Shown here: in pieces, positions 35,207 through 46,768 of the stretch
How positions within the stretch are numbered: the first letter of the stretch is position 1
Layout: the number at the start of each line of letters is the position of its first letter
DNA from: Cephalopachus bancanus
Lineage: Eukaryota > Chordata > Mammalia > Primates > Tarsiidae
Direction of reading: 5' to 3'
Assembly (NCBI GenBank): GCA_027257055.1
Contig: JAPVLO010000161.1
Coordinates: 5,224,501 to 5,288,500, forward strand
Length of the DNA: 64,000 nucleotides
Notes under the pieces: model-generated
The model's database searches: none
Seen by the model: the letters and a program-made list of their open reading frames with translations, nothing else
What the model was told of the DNA's origin: nothing
Program-made: the position numbers and the translations under genes

Positions 35207-35506
35207 CGGCCAGGCTCAGTGGCTCAGCCTGTAACCCCAGCACTTTGGGAGTCCAAGGCGAGTAGATTGCCTGAGCCCACGGGTTCGAGACCAGCCCAGG
35301 CAACTTGGTGAGACCTCATCTCTATAATAAATCAGAAGTTAGCCAGGCATGGTAGCATGCACCTGTAGTTCCAGCTACTTGGAAAGCTGAGGTGGAAGGA
35401 TTGCCGGAGCCCAGCAGGTCGACACTGGGGTAGCCGTGAGTGTGCCACTGCACTCCAGCCTGGGCGACAGAGTGAGATTCCGACAAAAAAAAAAAAAAAA
35501 GAAAGA
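35207..35506 (+). mobile_element. Alu in ERV-A pol
   Basis: It is flanked by 'agataaaaacaacc' and 'agataaaagcaacc'. It splits the RT remnant. Confidence 0.95.
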
Positions 35507-35955
35507 AAGAAAAGAAAAAGATAAAAGCAACCTATTAAGGTCATAAATCACATAACTGATCAGGGATGGTTGGTTAACTGAAAAATTCAAGGCCTTCACA
35601 GACCTTAATTCAAGGGGAATTACATGGGTTGGAGTGACCTCTGACTACCACATGGAGACCACAGGAATAAATTGTTGTCATTCCCCACGCCTTTGACTAA
35701 ACAAGAAGCTCAATGCCTAGTGGACCACACTGGCTTTTGGAGAAATCATACCCCTCAGATAGGAATACTATAAAATCATCCAGAAAAGAGACCATCTTTG
35801 ATTGGCCTGAACAACAACACACTTTCTTAGGCCTGCAGAAGGCTGTAGCCCAACCTGTTCCATTATGACCATGTGTTCCCACCAGAGAGATAACATTCCA
35901 GATGTTGGCCACTCACACTCATGCCAACTGATTGTCTGGCAAAAGCATATAGCTG
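35507..35955 (+). pseudogene. ERV-A RT thumb/connection remnant
   Basis: A frame around 35,690-35,750 reads TKQEAQCLVDHTGFWRNHTPQIGIL, and a later frame FLGLQKAVAQPVP. This is the RT thumb and connection pattern (KxEAQ..LVG..GFWR..IP.) found in ERVL-type pol. Frameshifts and stops separate the pieces. The plus frame is real; long minus-strand frames here are shadows. Confidence 0.75.
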
Positions 35956-36560
35956 CTTGCCAGGTGTAGTGGCTCATGCCTGTAATCCCAGCATCTTGGG
36001 ATGCTGAAGTAGTAGGATCACTTAAGGCCAGGAGTTCAAAACCAGCCTGGGTTTTGTTTGTTTGCTTGTTTGGTTTTTTTTGAGTTGAAGTCTCACTCTC
36101 ACTCTGTCGCCTAGGCTGGAGGGCAATGGCTCGCTCATGGCCACCACAGCCTCGACCTGCTTGGGCTCCGGCGATCCTTCCACCTCAGCCTTCCAAGTAG
36201 CTGGAACTACAGGCATGTGCTACCACACCCGGCTAATGTTTTGGTTTATTGTAGAGCCAAGGTCTCGCCCAGTTGCCCACGCTGGTCTCAAACCCCTGGG
36301 CTCAGACAGTCCTTTCACCTCAGCCTCCCAAAGCACTGGGAGTCCAGGCTTGAGCCACCACGCCCAGCCTCAGCCTGGGTCTTTAAAAAAAATAAAAGTA
36401 AAAAATTAGCTGTCTCTGGTGGCGTGTGCCTATAGTCCCAGGCTACTTGGGAGGCTGAGGTGGGAGGATTGTTTGAGCCCAGGAGTTTGAGGCTGCAGTG
36501 AGCTATGATCATAGCCATTGCACTCCAGCCTGGGTGACAGAGCCTGACTCAAACAAAACA
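35956..36560 (+). mobile_element. Alu split by a second Alu
   Basis: The outer sense Alu occupies 35,956-36,050 and 36,389-36,560. The break occurs after 'accagcctggg', which is partly repeated at 36,373 ('cagcctgggtc'). Confidence 0.9.
36062..36371 (-). mobile_element. Alu nested in Alu
   Basis: This antisense full-length copy is flanked by 'cagcctggg' duplications derived from the outer Alu. Confidence 0.93.
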
Positions 36561-36664
36561 AAACAAAACAACTGATAGCTGCTGCTCAATGGCAACCTCT
36601 GGACTTTGGTACTAATTACTGGATTCTGCTCTCCACTACCCTCCTTTTAAAAATGGTACCATCA

Positions 36665-36958
36665 GCCGGGCTTGGTGGCTCAGCTTGTAATCCTGCGCCT
36701 TTGGGAGGCTGAGGTGAGTGGATTGCCTGAGCCCGTGGGTTCGAGACCCGCCTGGGCAGCGAGACCTCATCTCTACAATAAATCAAATAATCAGCCAGGC
36801 GTGGTAGCGCATGCCTGTAATTCCGGCTACTTGGGAGGCTGAGACGGAAGGATCGCCGGAGCCCAGCAGGTCGAGGCTGCGGTGGCCGGGAGCAGCCACT
36901 GCACTCCAGTCTGGGTGACAGAGTGAGACTCCAACTCAAAAAATAAAATAAAATAAAA
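36665..36958 (+). mobile_element. Alu, young, with 5-nt deletion
   Basis: It contains 'cctgggcagcgagacctc'. It is flanked by perfect 'aaaaatggtaccatc' repeats. Confidence 0.95.
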
Positions 36959-36973
36959 TAAAAAATAAAAATA

Positions 36974-37138
36974 AAAATGGTACCATCTTGTTATTGGACG
37001 CTTGCCTGTCCCAGTACCTAAAGGACACAGAATTATATTAGGACCTAAAATACTCATAGCGTCATGGGTGATGTCAGAAAAGCATTCCAGTAAGGAGAGA
37101 ATTGCCTAAAGCAGTTCCACATAGAAGTGGTATATGCA
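36974..37138 (+). repeat. ERV-A internal duplication, copy 1
   Basis: This ~165-bp segment from 'atggtaccatcttgttattg' to 'agaagtggtatatgca' recurs at 37,456-37,622 with roughly one difference in eight to ten positions. It ends exactly where an Alu begins. Confidence 0.88.
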
Positions 37139-37440
37139 GGCTGAACTGGTGGCTCACCCTATAATCCCAGCACTTTGGGAGGCTGAGGCAAATGGATTGC
37201 CTGGGCCCGCAGGTTCTAGACCAGCCCGGGCAAATTGGTGAGACCTCGTCTCTACGATAAGTCACAAAAACTAGCCGAACGTGGTGGCATGCATCTGTAG
37301 TTCCAGCTACTTGGAAGGCTGAGGCGGAAGGATCGCCGGAGCCCAGCAGGTCGAGGCGGCGGTGGCTGGGAGCACGCCACTGCACTCCAGCCTGGGCCAT
37401 GGAGTGAGACTCCAACTCAAAAAATAAAAAATAAAAATAA
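37139..37440 (+). mobile_element. Alu between duplicated segments
   Basis: This is an older subfamily than its neighbour at 36,665 ('cccagcactttgggaggctg'). No target duplication flanks it. Confidence 0.92.
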
Positions 37441-37455
37441 ATTTTAAAAAATTAA

Positions 37456-37622
37456 TAAAAATGGTACTGTCTTATTATTGACACTTGCCTGTCCCAATAC
37501 CTGAAGGACCTGAAATTATATTGGGACCTAAAATACTCATCATGTCATGGGTGGTGTCAGAAAAGCATTCCAATAAGGAAAGAAATGCCCAAAGGAATTC
37601 CAGTAGAAGTGGTATATGCAAA
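37456..37622 (+). repeat. ERV-A internal duplication, copy 2
   Basis: It begins 'aatggtactgtcttattatt' directly after the Alu tail and continues past the end of copy 1 into 'aagcatgctacccgggatg'. Confidence 0.88.
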
Positions 37623-37736
37623 GCATGCTACCCGGGATGCTCATCGTATTCAGAAGCAAAAGCCTCTTTCCTCCTAGGGCCTGCAGTAGAGCTGCTCAGG
37701 AATGTGCCTGCTGTTATTGCTGTGTGGACCCCTCCT

Positions 37737-37949
37737 TTTTTTTTTTTTTTTTTGAGTTGGAGTCTCACTCTGTCGCCCAGACAGGAGTGCAGTGGCCACT
37801 CCCGGCCACCGCAGCCTCGACCTGCTGGGCTCGGCGATGCTTCCGCCTCAGCCTTCAAGTAGCTGGAACTACAGGTGCGCGCTACCATGCCCGGCAATTT
37901 TTTTTTTTTAATTTATTGTAGAGATGAGGTCTCGCCAAGTTGCCCAGGC
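37737..37949 (-). mobile_element. Alu, truncated at its 5' end
   Basis: This antisense copy stops at 'gccaagttgcccaggc' and lacks the first ~80 bp of the element. It joins ERV-A sequence directly. Confidence 0.9.
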
Positions 37950-38849
37950 TTTCAACCAATTGCCTGAGGATTCCAGGTAACTGGCCTGGCTCACAGATGG
38001 CAATCCCACAATCACAGGCTGTGGCTATGGAAAGCAGCCTCCTTGAGTCCAGCAGATTGGGAAAACCCTCATGGAAAAAGAGATGAGCAAGTTGACCCAG
38101 GGGCTGTATTCCTGGCAGCAGTAGAACCGGACACAGATAAAAGCTCCACTTGTTGACTGCATGCTGACTTCTGCCAACGGACTTGCAATTTGATTTAGGT
38201 GGGTTCTTAGATAACTGGACCATAAAAGGCATCTAGCATGGAGTACTGCTCTTGGAAAATCTCTGGGAATTTAAAGGACAAATCAAAGCAAGGCATGTCG
38301 ATGCTTACCAAAAAACAGCCTCATGCCAGGGTCTGAAGGCGGCCAGAATCAATAAGTTGATGCCCTAGTTTAATCTCACGAAGTGGCAACGTAAGTCTGT
38401 GAAGTGAGCAAGGCTGGGCATTCAAGCCAGGCAGTTATGGGCCAACGACAATGTGTAGGGCTGTCCTGCTAATGTTCAGACTGTTACTAAAATTTGTCCT
38501 GTTTACCAACAAAAAAAGGGCAATGCTTGCAGTTAGCTCTAGGAAGTGTTTCCTGGGAAAGAAGTCCAGCCCGCAGCTGGTAAGTAGATTATATTGGCCC
38601 TTTACCAATTTTTCCAGGGAGACTTAATAGACTCTGACAGGGCTGGATGCATATTCTGGGTTTGGCTTTGCACACCCAGTGACAAGCCCAAGATGCTAAA
38701 GCAGCCATTCGGAATATACAACAGAAAGATTGTAGCAGTTTGGGCCTCTTAGTTATATCTCCTCAGATCAAGACACTCACAACAGTAGGTAAAGAACTAG
38801 CACATTCCATGCACTTATCAAACATTCCTTATCACCCTCGAAATCTCGG
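37950..38849 (+). pseudogene. ERV-A RNase H/integrase N-terminal region
   Basis: The plus strand shows, in shifted frames, WLTDG near 37,995 (an RNase H acidic motif) and VDYIGPLP at about 38,585, the catalytic-core entry of integrase with its first Asp. The segment between should hold the RNase H end and the zinc-binding HHCC domain but is too decayed to trace. Stops are numerous. Confidence 0.7.
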
Positions 38850-39150
38850 GTTGCCGGGTTGCTCGGTAGCTCAACCTGTAATCCCGCATTTTGGGAGGCT
38901 GAGGCAAGAGGATTGCCTGAGCCTGAAGGTTTGAGACCCACCCAGGCAACTTGGCCAGATCTTGTCTCTACAATACATTAAAAAACAAAACAAAAACTAG
39001 CCAAGTGTGGTAGTGTGTGCCTGTAGTTCTGGCTGCTTGGAAGGCTGAGGTGGAAGGATCTCAGGAACCCAGCAGGTCGAGGCTGTAGTGGCTGGGAGCG
39101 TGCCACTGCCCTCCAGCCTGGGTGACAGAGTGAGACTCCAACTCAAAAAA
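38850..39150 (+). mobile_element. Alu in ERV-A integrase
   Basis: It is flanked by perfect 'aaatctcggg' repeats, so the integrase remnant continues on both sides. Confidence 0.94.
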
Positions 39151-39762
39151 AAAAAAATCAAATCTCGGGTTAATCGAAAATAGGAACGAACAATTAAAAC
39201 ACCTGCTGAAAAAGATGGGGACAATGACTGGCCTACTATCTTTCGGCCATCTTGTTTTGGAACTTAACATGAGAAGGATTAATGGTAGGTCTCTTTGGAT
39301 AAATTGTTATGCTTTTGTGGTGGAATTGGGGAAGAAGGGAGGGAAGATGATAGAGAAATTTACTATGAGTCATTCCTACTTTACCACAGTTTTCTTTTTC
39401 AATACTGGACCTGGTAGTCTCTGCATTGGAACAAAAATTAAGGGGTACAGAGGCTGATTATATTCCACAATAAGGTACCATGTCTATTCATTTGAACCCA
39501 CTACAAGAATTCCAAAGGGATTGATGAGACCGATTGTCCCTTTCCCACAGGCTGTCAAATTGGAGCAGATTGTTGAAAATGTTTTGTTGCCTAGTGGGCT
39601 GGATGGCTGTATTTCTCTGTACTCACTCAGTCAAACCCCTCATGATGAACTGAAGGAGATGCCTTTCCTCATCTCGTGTTGCTACCAGCAGTAGGGACTA
39701 GCCCAGTGGCTGAACCAGAGGGTCCTACTCTCTGAGGAAAGAATTGGATTGAAATTAATGAT
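39151..39762 (+). pseudogene. ERV-A integrase C-terminal remnant and beyond
   Basis: The plus frame just right of the Alu continues the integrase core, with a degenerate glutamate-region motif (LIENRNEQLKHLLKKMG). Downstream open stretches to about 39,690 are probably post-integrase pol sequence; I cannot assign a domain. Confidence 0.6.
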
Positions 39763-40048
39763 GCAGCCGGGCTCGGTGGCTCAGCCTGTAATCTCCACGC
39801 CTTTGGGAGGCTGAGGTGAGAGGACTGCCTGAGCCCGCGGGTTCGAGACCCGCCTGGGCAACTTGGCGAGACCTCATCTCTACAATAAATCAAAAAATCA
39901 GCTGGGCATTGTAGCGCATGCCTGTAATTCCGACTACTTAGAAGGCTGAGGCGGAAGAATCGCCGGAGCCCAGCAGGTCGAGGCTGCAGTGGCCGGGAGC
40001 AGCCACTTGACTCCAGTCTGGGCGACAGTGAGACTCCAACTCAAAAAA
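39763..40048 (+). mobile_element. Alu, young
   Basis: It is flanked by perfect 'gaaattaatgatgca' repeats. It keeps the long form 'gggcaacttggcgagacc'. Confidence 0.96.
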
Positions 40049-40264
40049 AGAAAAGAAATTAATGATGCATGCAAGAAAGTGAAGATGCTGCTGAGAGAAG
40101 GGAGTCCAATAAATCATTGTTTAATGAAAAATCTAACACAATCTTGATGCAGGGTGAGCAGCTTAGAGCAAGAGAATAAATATGCTCGTAGCTTTGACTC
40201 AGAGGCCCTTGGGGCAAAGAACTCTGCAAAACCTCCTTCTCTTTTGAAGAGCCAAGAAGTGAGA

Positions 40265-40850
40265 TGACCACAGTGGAAAACAGTTTGGCAGAACCTCAGA
40301 AAGTTAATGTAGAATTACCATATGGCTCAGCAAACCCAGAAGACCTAAAAGCAGGGTCTTAAGCAGATACTTGTATACCAGTGTTCATAGCAGCACTATT
40401 CACAATAGCCCAAAGGTGGAAACAATCCAAATGATGAACAACAGACGGATAAAATATGGTATTTATGAACAGTGGAGTATTATTCAGCCTTAAAAAGTTA
40501 TAAATTTCTATATAGGCCACAACATGGATGAACCTTGACAACACTATGCTAAATAAATTAAGACAGACACAAAGGGACATATAAGATATGATTCCACTTA
40601 CATGTAGCACCTAAAATAGGCAAATTCATGAAGACAAAGTAAGAAGAGAGGTTACCAGGGCCCGGGAAGAAGCAGGAATTTGGAGACCTTGTTTAATGAT
40701 ACAGAGTTTCTGTTTGGGATGGTGAACAAGTTCTAGAAATGGATAGTGGTGTTGGTTGTACAGCATTGAATGTACTCAATGCCACCAAATTGTATACTTA
40801 ATGGTAAATGTTATGTATATTTCACCACGATTTTTAAAGAAGTAAACTAA
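40265..40850 (+). mobile_element. L1 3' end in ERV-A
   Basis: 'tagcagcactattcacaata', 'gtggagtattattcagcctt' and 'ttgtatacttaatggtaaat' are ordered L1 3' landmarks of an older type. Confidence 0.8.
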
Positions 40851-41865
40851 TAACATCCAACCTAGTGAACACACCTCTGGGCATGGACTATGTCCTCGCA
40901 TTGGATGAACAGAGATGGGAGATTTGCCTGTGGCCACATGGAACATTCTTGTGTGGTTCTGTCTTTTGGTTTGAATTTTCATAGGATACATCTAAGATGG
41001 ATGATCTCTACTGGGAAGCAACCTGCAGGAACTTTTACCTGGTCAAACTCAGAGTATGCCAATTAATAACAATCGTGTGGCCACTCTGTAAGTCTCAAAC
41101 TGTTCTTAAAAAAAAAAAACAAACTTGCAATGATGAATGTTTAAGAAAGGTACCAAGACAGAATGGTAAGTAATTGTCCTCTGCAGGTCCCACCTGTTAC
41201 AATATGTGTAAAAATAGCTATTGTCCTTCTTACTGTGAAAGGAACGCCATCAGGTAGTGAATGGGCAATTGGAGCACTTTAATGACTGACAGCAGAAAAG
41301 AATTAAGTATAATTTGGTGGGCCTATATTCCTGAGAATGAAAAGCCAGAAATTCAACATGAATGGTTATGAGAAGCTCAATGGCATAGCCAAAGCAAAGT
41401 CTATTTAGGAAGGACTGCTACTCAAATAACCTTAGCCTAGGGGACTCAACCTTTTTGGGTTGGAAATTTGTTTCCTCATATGACTGAAGCCATTGTTACC
41501 CCTATGGCAACATGTCTTGAGAGTCAAACAGCATTGGCCTACTAGAAAGAAGAGTGCTGTAAGAGAATTAAGAGCTGGGCTAGTGTAAATTGGCCTCTCA
41601 ATGAGGAAACACATTGATGAAAAAGACCTTTTCGTGCAAATCCAGTGGTCTCAAAAGCATCCTATTCCAGGAGGAAAGACAGGGAGGTACAAGTTGCCTA
41701 GAACGATAACAGAGCACTGTCAAAATGGGCCTCTGCAGTTAAAGTGGACGCTGAGACCACATGGCTACACCCAGCAGTGGGAACAGCCGGCTTATCAACA
41801 CCGAGGCCTCCTAGACACAAAGACCAGAAATTCTCACAGCCAAAGTACTTAATGGGTATGAGATT
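40851..41865 (+). pseudogene. ERV-A downstream internal region, unassigned
   Basis: Degenerate frames continue here with retroviral-like composition. I could not identify a convincing envelope or dUTPase motif, so the segment is listed only as probable ERV-A interior by position between pol and the 3' LTR. Confidence 0.4.
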
Positions 41866-42355
41866 GTTTTTTTTTTTAAGATTAGAAAATAAAGTTTAGG
41901 CCGGGCCTCGGTGGCTCAACCTGTAATCCCAGCACTTTGGGAAGCCAAGGTGAGGGGATTGCCTGAGCACACGGGTTCAAGACCAGCCTGGGCAACTTGG
42001 TGAGGCCTCATTTCTACAATAAATCAAAAAAATTAGCCGGGCACGGTGGTATGTGCCTGTAATTCCAGCTACTTGAAAGGCTGAGGCAGAAGGATCGCCT
42101 GAGCTCAGCAGGTCGAGGTTGAGGTGGCCATGAGTGTGCCACTGCACTCCAGCCTGGGCAACAGAGTGAGACTCCAACTCAAAAAAAAAGCAAAAGTTGT
42201 TTAAGTAAATTAGAGAGAGAGAAAGAGGAGATTCACCTCCCCAAGATGGGGGTGCAAAGCTTAAGAAAACATGGCCTGGCCATAGCTTAAAGAGCACATG
42301 ACCACACCATAGTTTAGCAAGACGATGACTGCAATGGTGGTGACAATGGCCGAGA
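41866..42355 (-). mobile_element. Retroposed 3' end of an ERV/LTR transcript
   Basis: On the minus strand LTR sequence homologous to 58,975-59,150 ends '...ttttctaatctt' and passes straight into a poly(A) run (poly-T at 41,868-41,877). The end point agrees with a cleavage site about 20 nt downstream of the AATAAA of the full LTR copies. An Alu (41,898-42,188) splits it. Confidence 0.7.
41898..42188 (+). mobile_element. Alu in the retroposed LTR piece
   Basis: This sense copy is 'ggccgggcctcggtggctca' to 'gactccaactc' plus tail. LTR sequence continues on its right. Confidence 0.93.
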
Positions 42356-42356
42356 T

Positions 42357-42415
42357 TTTTTTTTTTTTTTGAGGTAGAGTCTCACTTTGTCTCCCAGACT
42401 GGAATGCAGTGGCAC
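42357..42415 (-). mobile_element. Alu 3' fragment, ~60 bp
   Basis: Only 'gaggtagagtctcactttgt' to 'gaatgcagtggca' plus poly-T is present. 'gagattttttt' occurs on both sides, consistent with a severely 5'-truncated insertion. Confidence 0.8.
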
Positions 42416-42900
42416 AGAGATTTTTTTTAAAAATACTGGAACATGCAACTAATTAAAGTTGCTTTGAGCAATTTTCATGCCAGACCTAAGTGCAACTTAT
42501 GATATAGACAGATGTTTAAACAGGACCAGACCCTGTAGTTCCACTCCCTGGGAACCAAGATCTATCAAAGCCTGTGATGCGAGGAAAGGAGTCTGGCTAT
42601 GTCCTCAAGAAGTCTTGAACCCTGGAATAACAGAGACAAGGTCTCCAACCTATATTCCCACAAGGACTAATATATGGTATTAAAAAAAAGGCAGATTTTG
42701 TGGGGAAAATCCAAAATTATCAATGAGAGATTAACTGTGGCTTTTAATCCATCAACAGAAGTATACCATAAAACACAGATCATCATTGATCAAGGAGACA
42801 GAAGAACTGTAAGTATGATAACACCTGTGCTGGTATCATCAGGTGGTTCAGCTGTCTGTTTAAATGAACATCAGCCCCTTGTTGGTTATTTGGAAGCTGC
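42416..42900 (+). pseudogene. ERV-A sequence before the 3' LTR, unassigned
   Basis: This AT-rich sequence is located inside the provirus by the position of the 3' LTR. The left limit of the LTR is uncertain, so part of this may be U3. Confidence 0.4.
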
Positions 42901-43202
42901 GGGCACACTTTGATTCTCAGCATGCACAGGGTCGCTGTTCCATGATATTCTGTGCACATCTTGGTGGTTTCTGATCTAGGAGAGGAGGGTGATAGGAGCT
43001 TGTCGCTGTCCTTTCCAGATCCCTTGCTGTGAGACAGCCTTTGACTGTGATGCATAGCTTTATGTTAATGCTGTTGCTATCTCATTCCCATTTTCAGAAA
43101 TAAACTGTAGATTTGTGAGCACTGCCATTTTGAGCCCCGTCATTTGGGGTCTTCAGCAATTCACACGTGTTTACTTAACACTGTGTGAGCAGTTGCAGTG
43201 CA
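42901..43202 (+). mobile_element. ERV-A 3' LTR
   Basis: It is homologous to the 5' LTR over its last ~280 bp. An 'aaataaactg' polyadenylation signal lies at about 43,099, and it ends 'gcagtgca' like the 5' copy. The upstream half does not align with the 5' LTR by eye. Confidence 0.7.
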
Positions 43203-43431
43203 TTAACTGAGTCTGCTGATGGACTGCCCTGTGAAAGACATATCACCTCTTTGGTATTCCTGCCACAAATACTGAAAACCTGAATCTAATCATAAGGAAA
43301 TGGCCAAACAAGTCCAAGATGAAGGATGTTCTGCAAAACGTCTAGCCCGTACTCTTCAAAGCTAGCAATGTCATGATAAACAACAACAAACAAATAAGAC
43401 TCCTGATTAAAGCAGACTGAAGAGACATGAG
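43203..43431. other. Old repeat-like sequence right of ERV-A
   Basis: 'ctaatcataaggaaatggcc' and neighbouring bases resemble a widespread ancient mammalian repeat that I cannot name confidently. Confidence 0.35.
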
Positions 43432-43540
43432 TCCCAGCTACTTAGAAGGCTAAGTCAGCGGGTCCAGGCCGTGGTAACTGTGATCATGCCACTGCACTCC
43501 AACCTGAGTGACAGAGTAAGGTTCCCCCCCAACTAAAAAA
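43432..43540 (+). mobile_element. Alu right arm
   Basis: Only the second monomer remains ('gtcccagctacttagaaggc' to 'gacagagtaagg'). Confidence 0.85.
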
Positions 43541-44200
43541 ACACTTTTTTCTTTTTATTTACAAAAACAGGTGCTGTGCCAGATTTGCCTGCAGTTCATA
43601 CTTTCTGATCCCTGTGTTAGGCTGTGGGAAACCCAGAACAAACCTGCTGCTCGTGTCCCATGGTTGATTGCAAATTATGGCTGCTCAGGAATTAACAAAT
43701 CCTGTTAAAATGTGAATCAGGCCAGCTGTGGTGGCTCAAGCCTGTAATCCCAGCACTTTGGGAGGCTGAGGCAAGAGGATTGCCTAAGCCCAGGGGTTTG
43801 AGACCAGCCTGGGCAACTTGGCAAGACCTTGTCTATACAATAAATCAAAAAATTAGCCAAGTGTGTTGTCATGCCTCTATAGTTCCAGCTACTTGGAAGG
43901 CTGAAGCAGAAGGATCTCCAGAGCCCAGCAGGTCGAGACTGTGGTAGCCATGAGTATGTCACTATACTCCAGCCTGGGCGACAGAGTGAGACTCCAACTC
44001 AAAAAAAAAAAAAAAAAAAAAACGTGAATCACATATTGTAGCTTGAAATGCTGTAATCCTATTCTAATAAATGAGGACCTTATGGCCATATTCCACTTAA
44101 GAGTTCCTCTCTCTTTCTCTATCTTTTCTCTAATAAAAACCCTTCAAAATCTCATTGTCTTTCTGAAGTCTGGCATCTAAAGTTCCAATGCCTGTGATTC
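43541..44200 (+). mobile_element. Possible LTR fragment split by an Alu
   Basis: Sequence around 44,090-44,160 has LTR-like layout ('cctctctctttctctatc', 'ctaataaaaacccttc'). I have no second copy in the window to confirm it. Confidence 0.3.
43719..44020 (+). mobile_element. Alu
   Basis: It is flanked by 'aatgtgaatca' and 'aacgtgaatca'. The A-tail is about 22 bp. Confidence 0.94.
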
Positions 44201-44244
44201 TCTCTTTTCTCAGAGCTTTGGGATTTTGGAGAGAGTTGGTATAA

Positions 44245-44480
44245 AATGGTGCGTAAGACTGGGGACTCTGGAGCCAGACTGCCTGGGTTTGAGTCCTGGC
44301 TTCTCTACTTCGGCTCTGTGGTCTTAGGCAAGATACTTTGTATCTCTGTGTACCAGCTTCCTCTTTATGCCTGAGAATAACAATAATACAGTGCTTACCT
44401 GGCAGGGGACTTGCAAGAATTAAATATAAGCGTACTAAGCACTCAGTAAATGCTGGCTATTGTTATTCGTGCTAGACTAG
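44245..44480 (+). mobile_element. MIR, well preserved
   Basis: The order 'tggagccagactgcctgggt', 'cttaggcaagatactttgta', 'aagcactcagtaaatgctgg' is the full MIR layout. Confidence 0.85.
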
Positions 44481-45470
44481 GTTTGTTACAAATATTAAAG
44501 GGCGAATGCATTCTAAATGCTTGCCCAGCACAGTACCTGGTACATAAGAGCTAAATAAACATAAGGCGTTATAATTATTGTCCTTTGCAGTTAAATATGC
44601 ACTTAGTGCCATCACTTCCTTTGTTTCTTACAGTGATCAAAGTCTTGAGTCACCTTTTCATATTTTTACATCTTTCCAATTCTACCGGGTTGTAAATAAG
44701 CTGAAGGCAAGGTGCAGAACCTGCATGCTTGCAGGCTCTCCAGCCCTATTCTTTACATGCAGTTGGTCACATATTTAGGGCACAGAATTAATATGGTTTT
44801 AAAGGAAGAACCTTCTACAGACCACGGAGCCCAGCCACCACTGATGGGTTCATCTAAACACATTCAAAGAGGGATTTCAGGATGAATTTCTGTTATTTAC
44901 AGAGTGGTAAGAGAAAGTTGCCACTTGAAATAGCTGTCATGTCCATTCACTCTCTGACTTTTCAAATCAGGAGACAGTGCTTAGAGCCCCACCCACCGCC
45001 CCTGTGGCAGGTGCCATTAGAATTTCAGGTTCATTCTGACAACCAGCCCCTCTCTCAGGGCTTAGGTGAATTTTTCCATATTTTAGAATGCTTACCAGTC
45101 TTCTGCCTGCCACACCAAATCCAAGAAACTAGATGTCTTTCCGTTTCGTTGACTTTTTATTAAGAGAGCAAACACTTTTACTCTGGCAGTGAAACCATCC
45201 AGCAGGTGTGTAGTTCTGCCGAGGAAATTTAAGCCAGACACCTACCTCTGCAGATAACTCATTATTCTTTTAAAGCGGGGCAGCCGCAGAACCTTCCAGG
45301 AGGGTGATTCTACCCCTATAGGTAACATTCTGTATTGGCAACCACAGAGAGGTTGCCTGGGAAACTACTCAGAGGCAGTTGAGTCACTTTTAAAACAAAC
45401 TTCTCTAAGTGCCAATATGTTTTGTTACATCTCTGTGTTGTGCCATGGTTTGGATAGCTTTTGTTTTTAT
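44481..45470. other. Intergenic, nothing recognised
   Basis: This is unique-looking sequence. Short plus-strand open frames (44,578-44,778 and 44,882-45,163) resemble no known protein, and no splice context supports exons. Confidence 0.45.
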
Positions 45471-45769
45471 ACTCAGGATTTTTTTTTTCCATTTTCTGAT
45501 TATAAAACAACCATATTGATATTGTATACATTTAGGAAAATTTAGAAAATATTAAAAAGGAAAATTAAAACAACTTATAATTCTCAAACCCAATGGTAAC
45601 TACTGCTAAAATTTTGCTATCCTTTCTTTTTTCTCCCTTTCTCACTGTTTTTATTTCTTCCTTCCTTTTTTTCTTTCTGTATACGTTGCATAGGATTTTA
45701 AAACAAATTTGGAACCATACCTAAAATTATGCCAGGATAGTTTTCTACATAATTATTCTTTGAAAACTT

Positions 45770-46056
45770 TTTTTTTTTTTGAGTTGGAGTCTCACTCTGT
45801 CGCCCAGACTGGAGTGCAGTGGCCGCTCCCGGCCACCGCAGCCTCGACCTGCCGGGCTCCGGCGATCCTTCCTCCTCAGCCTTCCAAGTAGCCGGATTTA
45901 CAGGCATGCACTACCATGCCCGGCTGATTTTTTGATTTATTGTAGAGATGAGGTCTCGCTGCCCAGGCGGGTCTCAAACCTGCGGGCTAAGGCTATCCAC
46001 TCACCTCAGCCTCCCAAAGGCGCGGGATTTCAGGCTGAGCCACCGAGTCCGGCTGA
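45770..46056 (-). mobile_element. Alu, young, with 5-nt deletion
   Basis: This CpG-rich antisense copy has 'tctcgctgcccaggcgggtc'. It is flanked by 'tgaaaactttttt' and 'tgaaaacttattt'. Confidence 0.94.
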
Positions 46057-46073
46057 AAACTTATTTTTAAAAA

Positions 46074-46366
46074 GGCCGGGCTCGGTGGCTCAGCTTGTAA
46101 TCCCAGCACTTTGGGAGGCTGAGGTGAGAGGATTGCCTGTGGGTTCGAGAACCACCTGGGAAACTTGGCGAGACCTCATCTCTACAATAAATCAAAAATT
46201 AGCTGGGTGTAGTAGCGTGCACCTGTAGTTCCGGCTACTTGGAATGCTGAGGTGGAAGGATCACAGGACCCCAGCAGGTAGAGACTGTGGTGGCCAGGAG
46301 CGTGCCACTGCCCTCCAACCCGGGTGACAGAGTAAGACTCCATCTCAAAAAATAAAAAAATAAAAA
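46074..46366 (+). mobile_element. Alu
   Basis: This sense copy has a small deletion in the left arm ('gattgcctgtgggttcgaga') and an A/T-rich tail. Confidence 0.92.
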
Positions 46367-46465
46367 ATAAAAAATGAATAACATGAATGGGTGTACCACA
46401 GTTTAAGCATTTCCCTATACAACAACTTAAACACTAACTTTTTTTTTTTGCTAATAACCAATATG

Positions 46466-46768
46466 GCCAGGTGCAGTGACTCATGCCTATAATCCCGACA
46501 CTTTGGGAGGCTGAGGTGAGAGGATTGCCTGAACGCACGGGTTCGAGACCAGCCTGGGCAACTTGGCAAGACCTCATCTCTACAATAAATCAAAAAATTA
46601 GCCGGACGTGGTGGTATGTGCCTGTACTTCCAGTTACTTGGAAGGCTGAAGCAGAAGGATCACCTGAGCCCAGCAGGTCGAGGCTGTGGTGGCCGTGAGA
46701 GTGCCACTGCACTCCAGCCTGGGTAACAGGGTGACTCCAACTCAAAATATATATATATATATATATAC
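46466..46768 (+). mobile_element. Alu with (AT)n tail
   Basis: The A-tail has become a (at)n tract at 46,747-46,768. Confidence 0.93.

Noticed and set aside
40860..41865. Possible ERV-A envelope gene
   Set aside because: Short Cys/Trp-containing stretches looked suggestive, but no signal peptide, cleavage site or transmembrane segment could be placed. It is left as an unassigned ERV interior.
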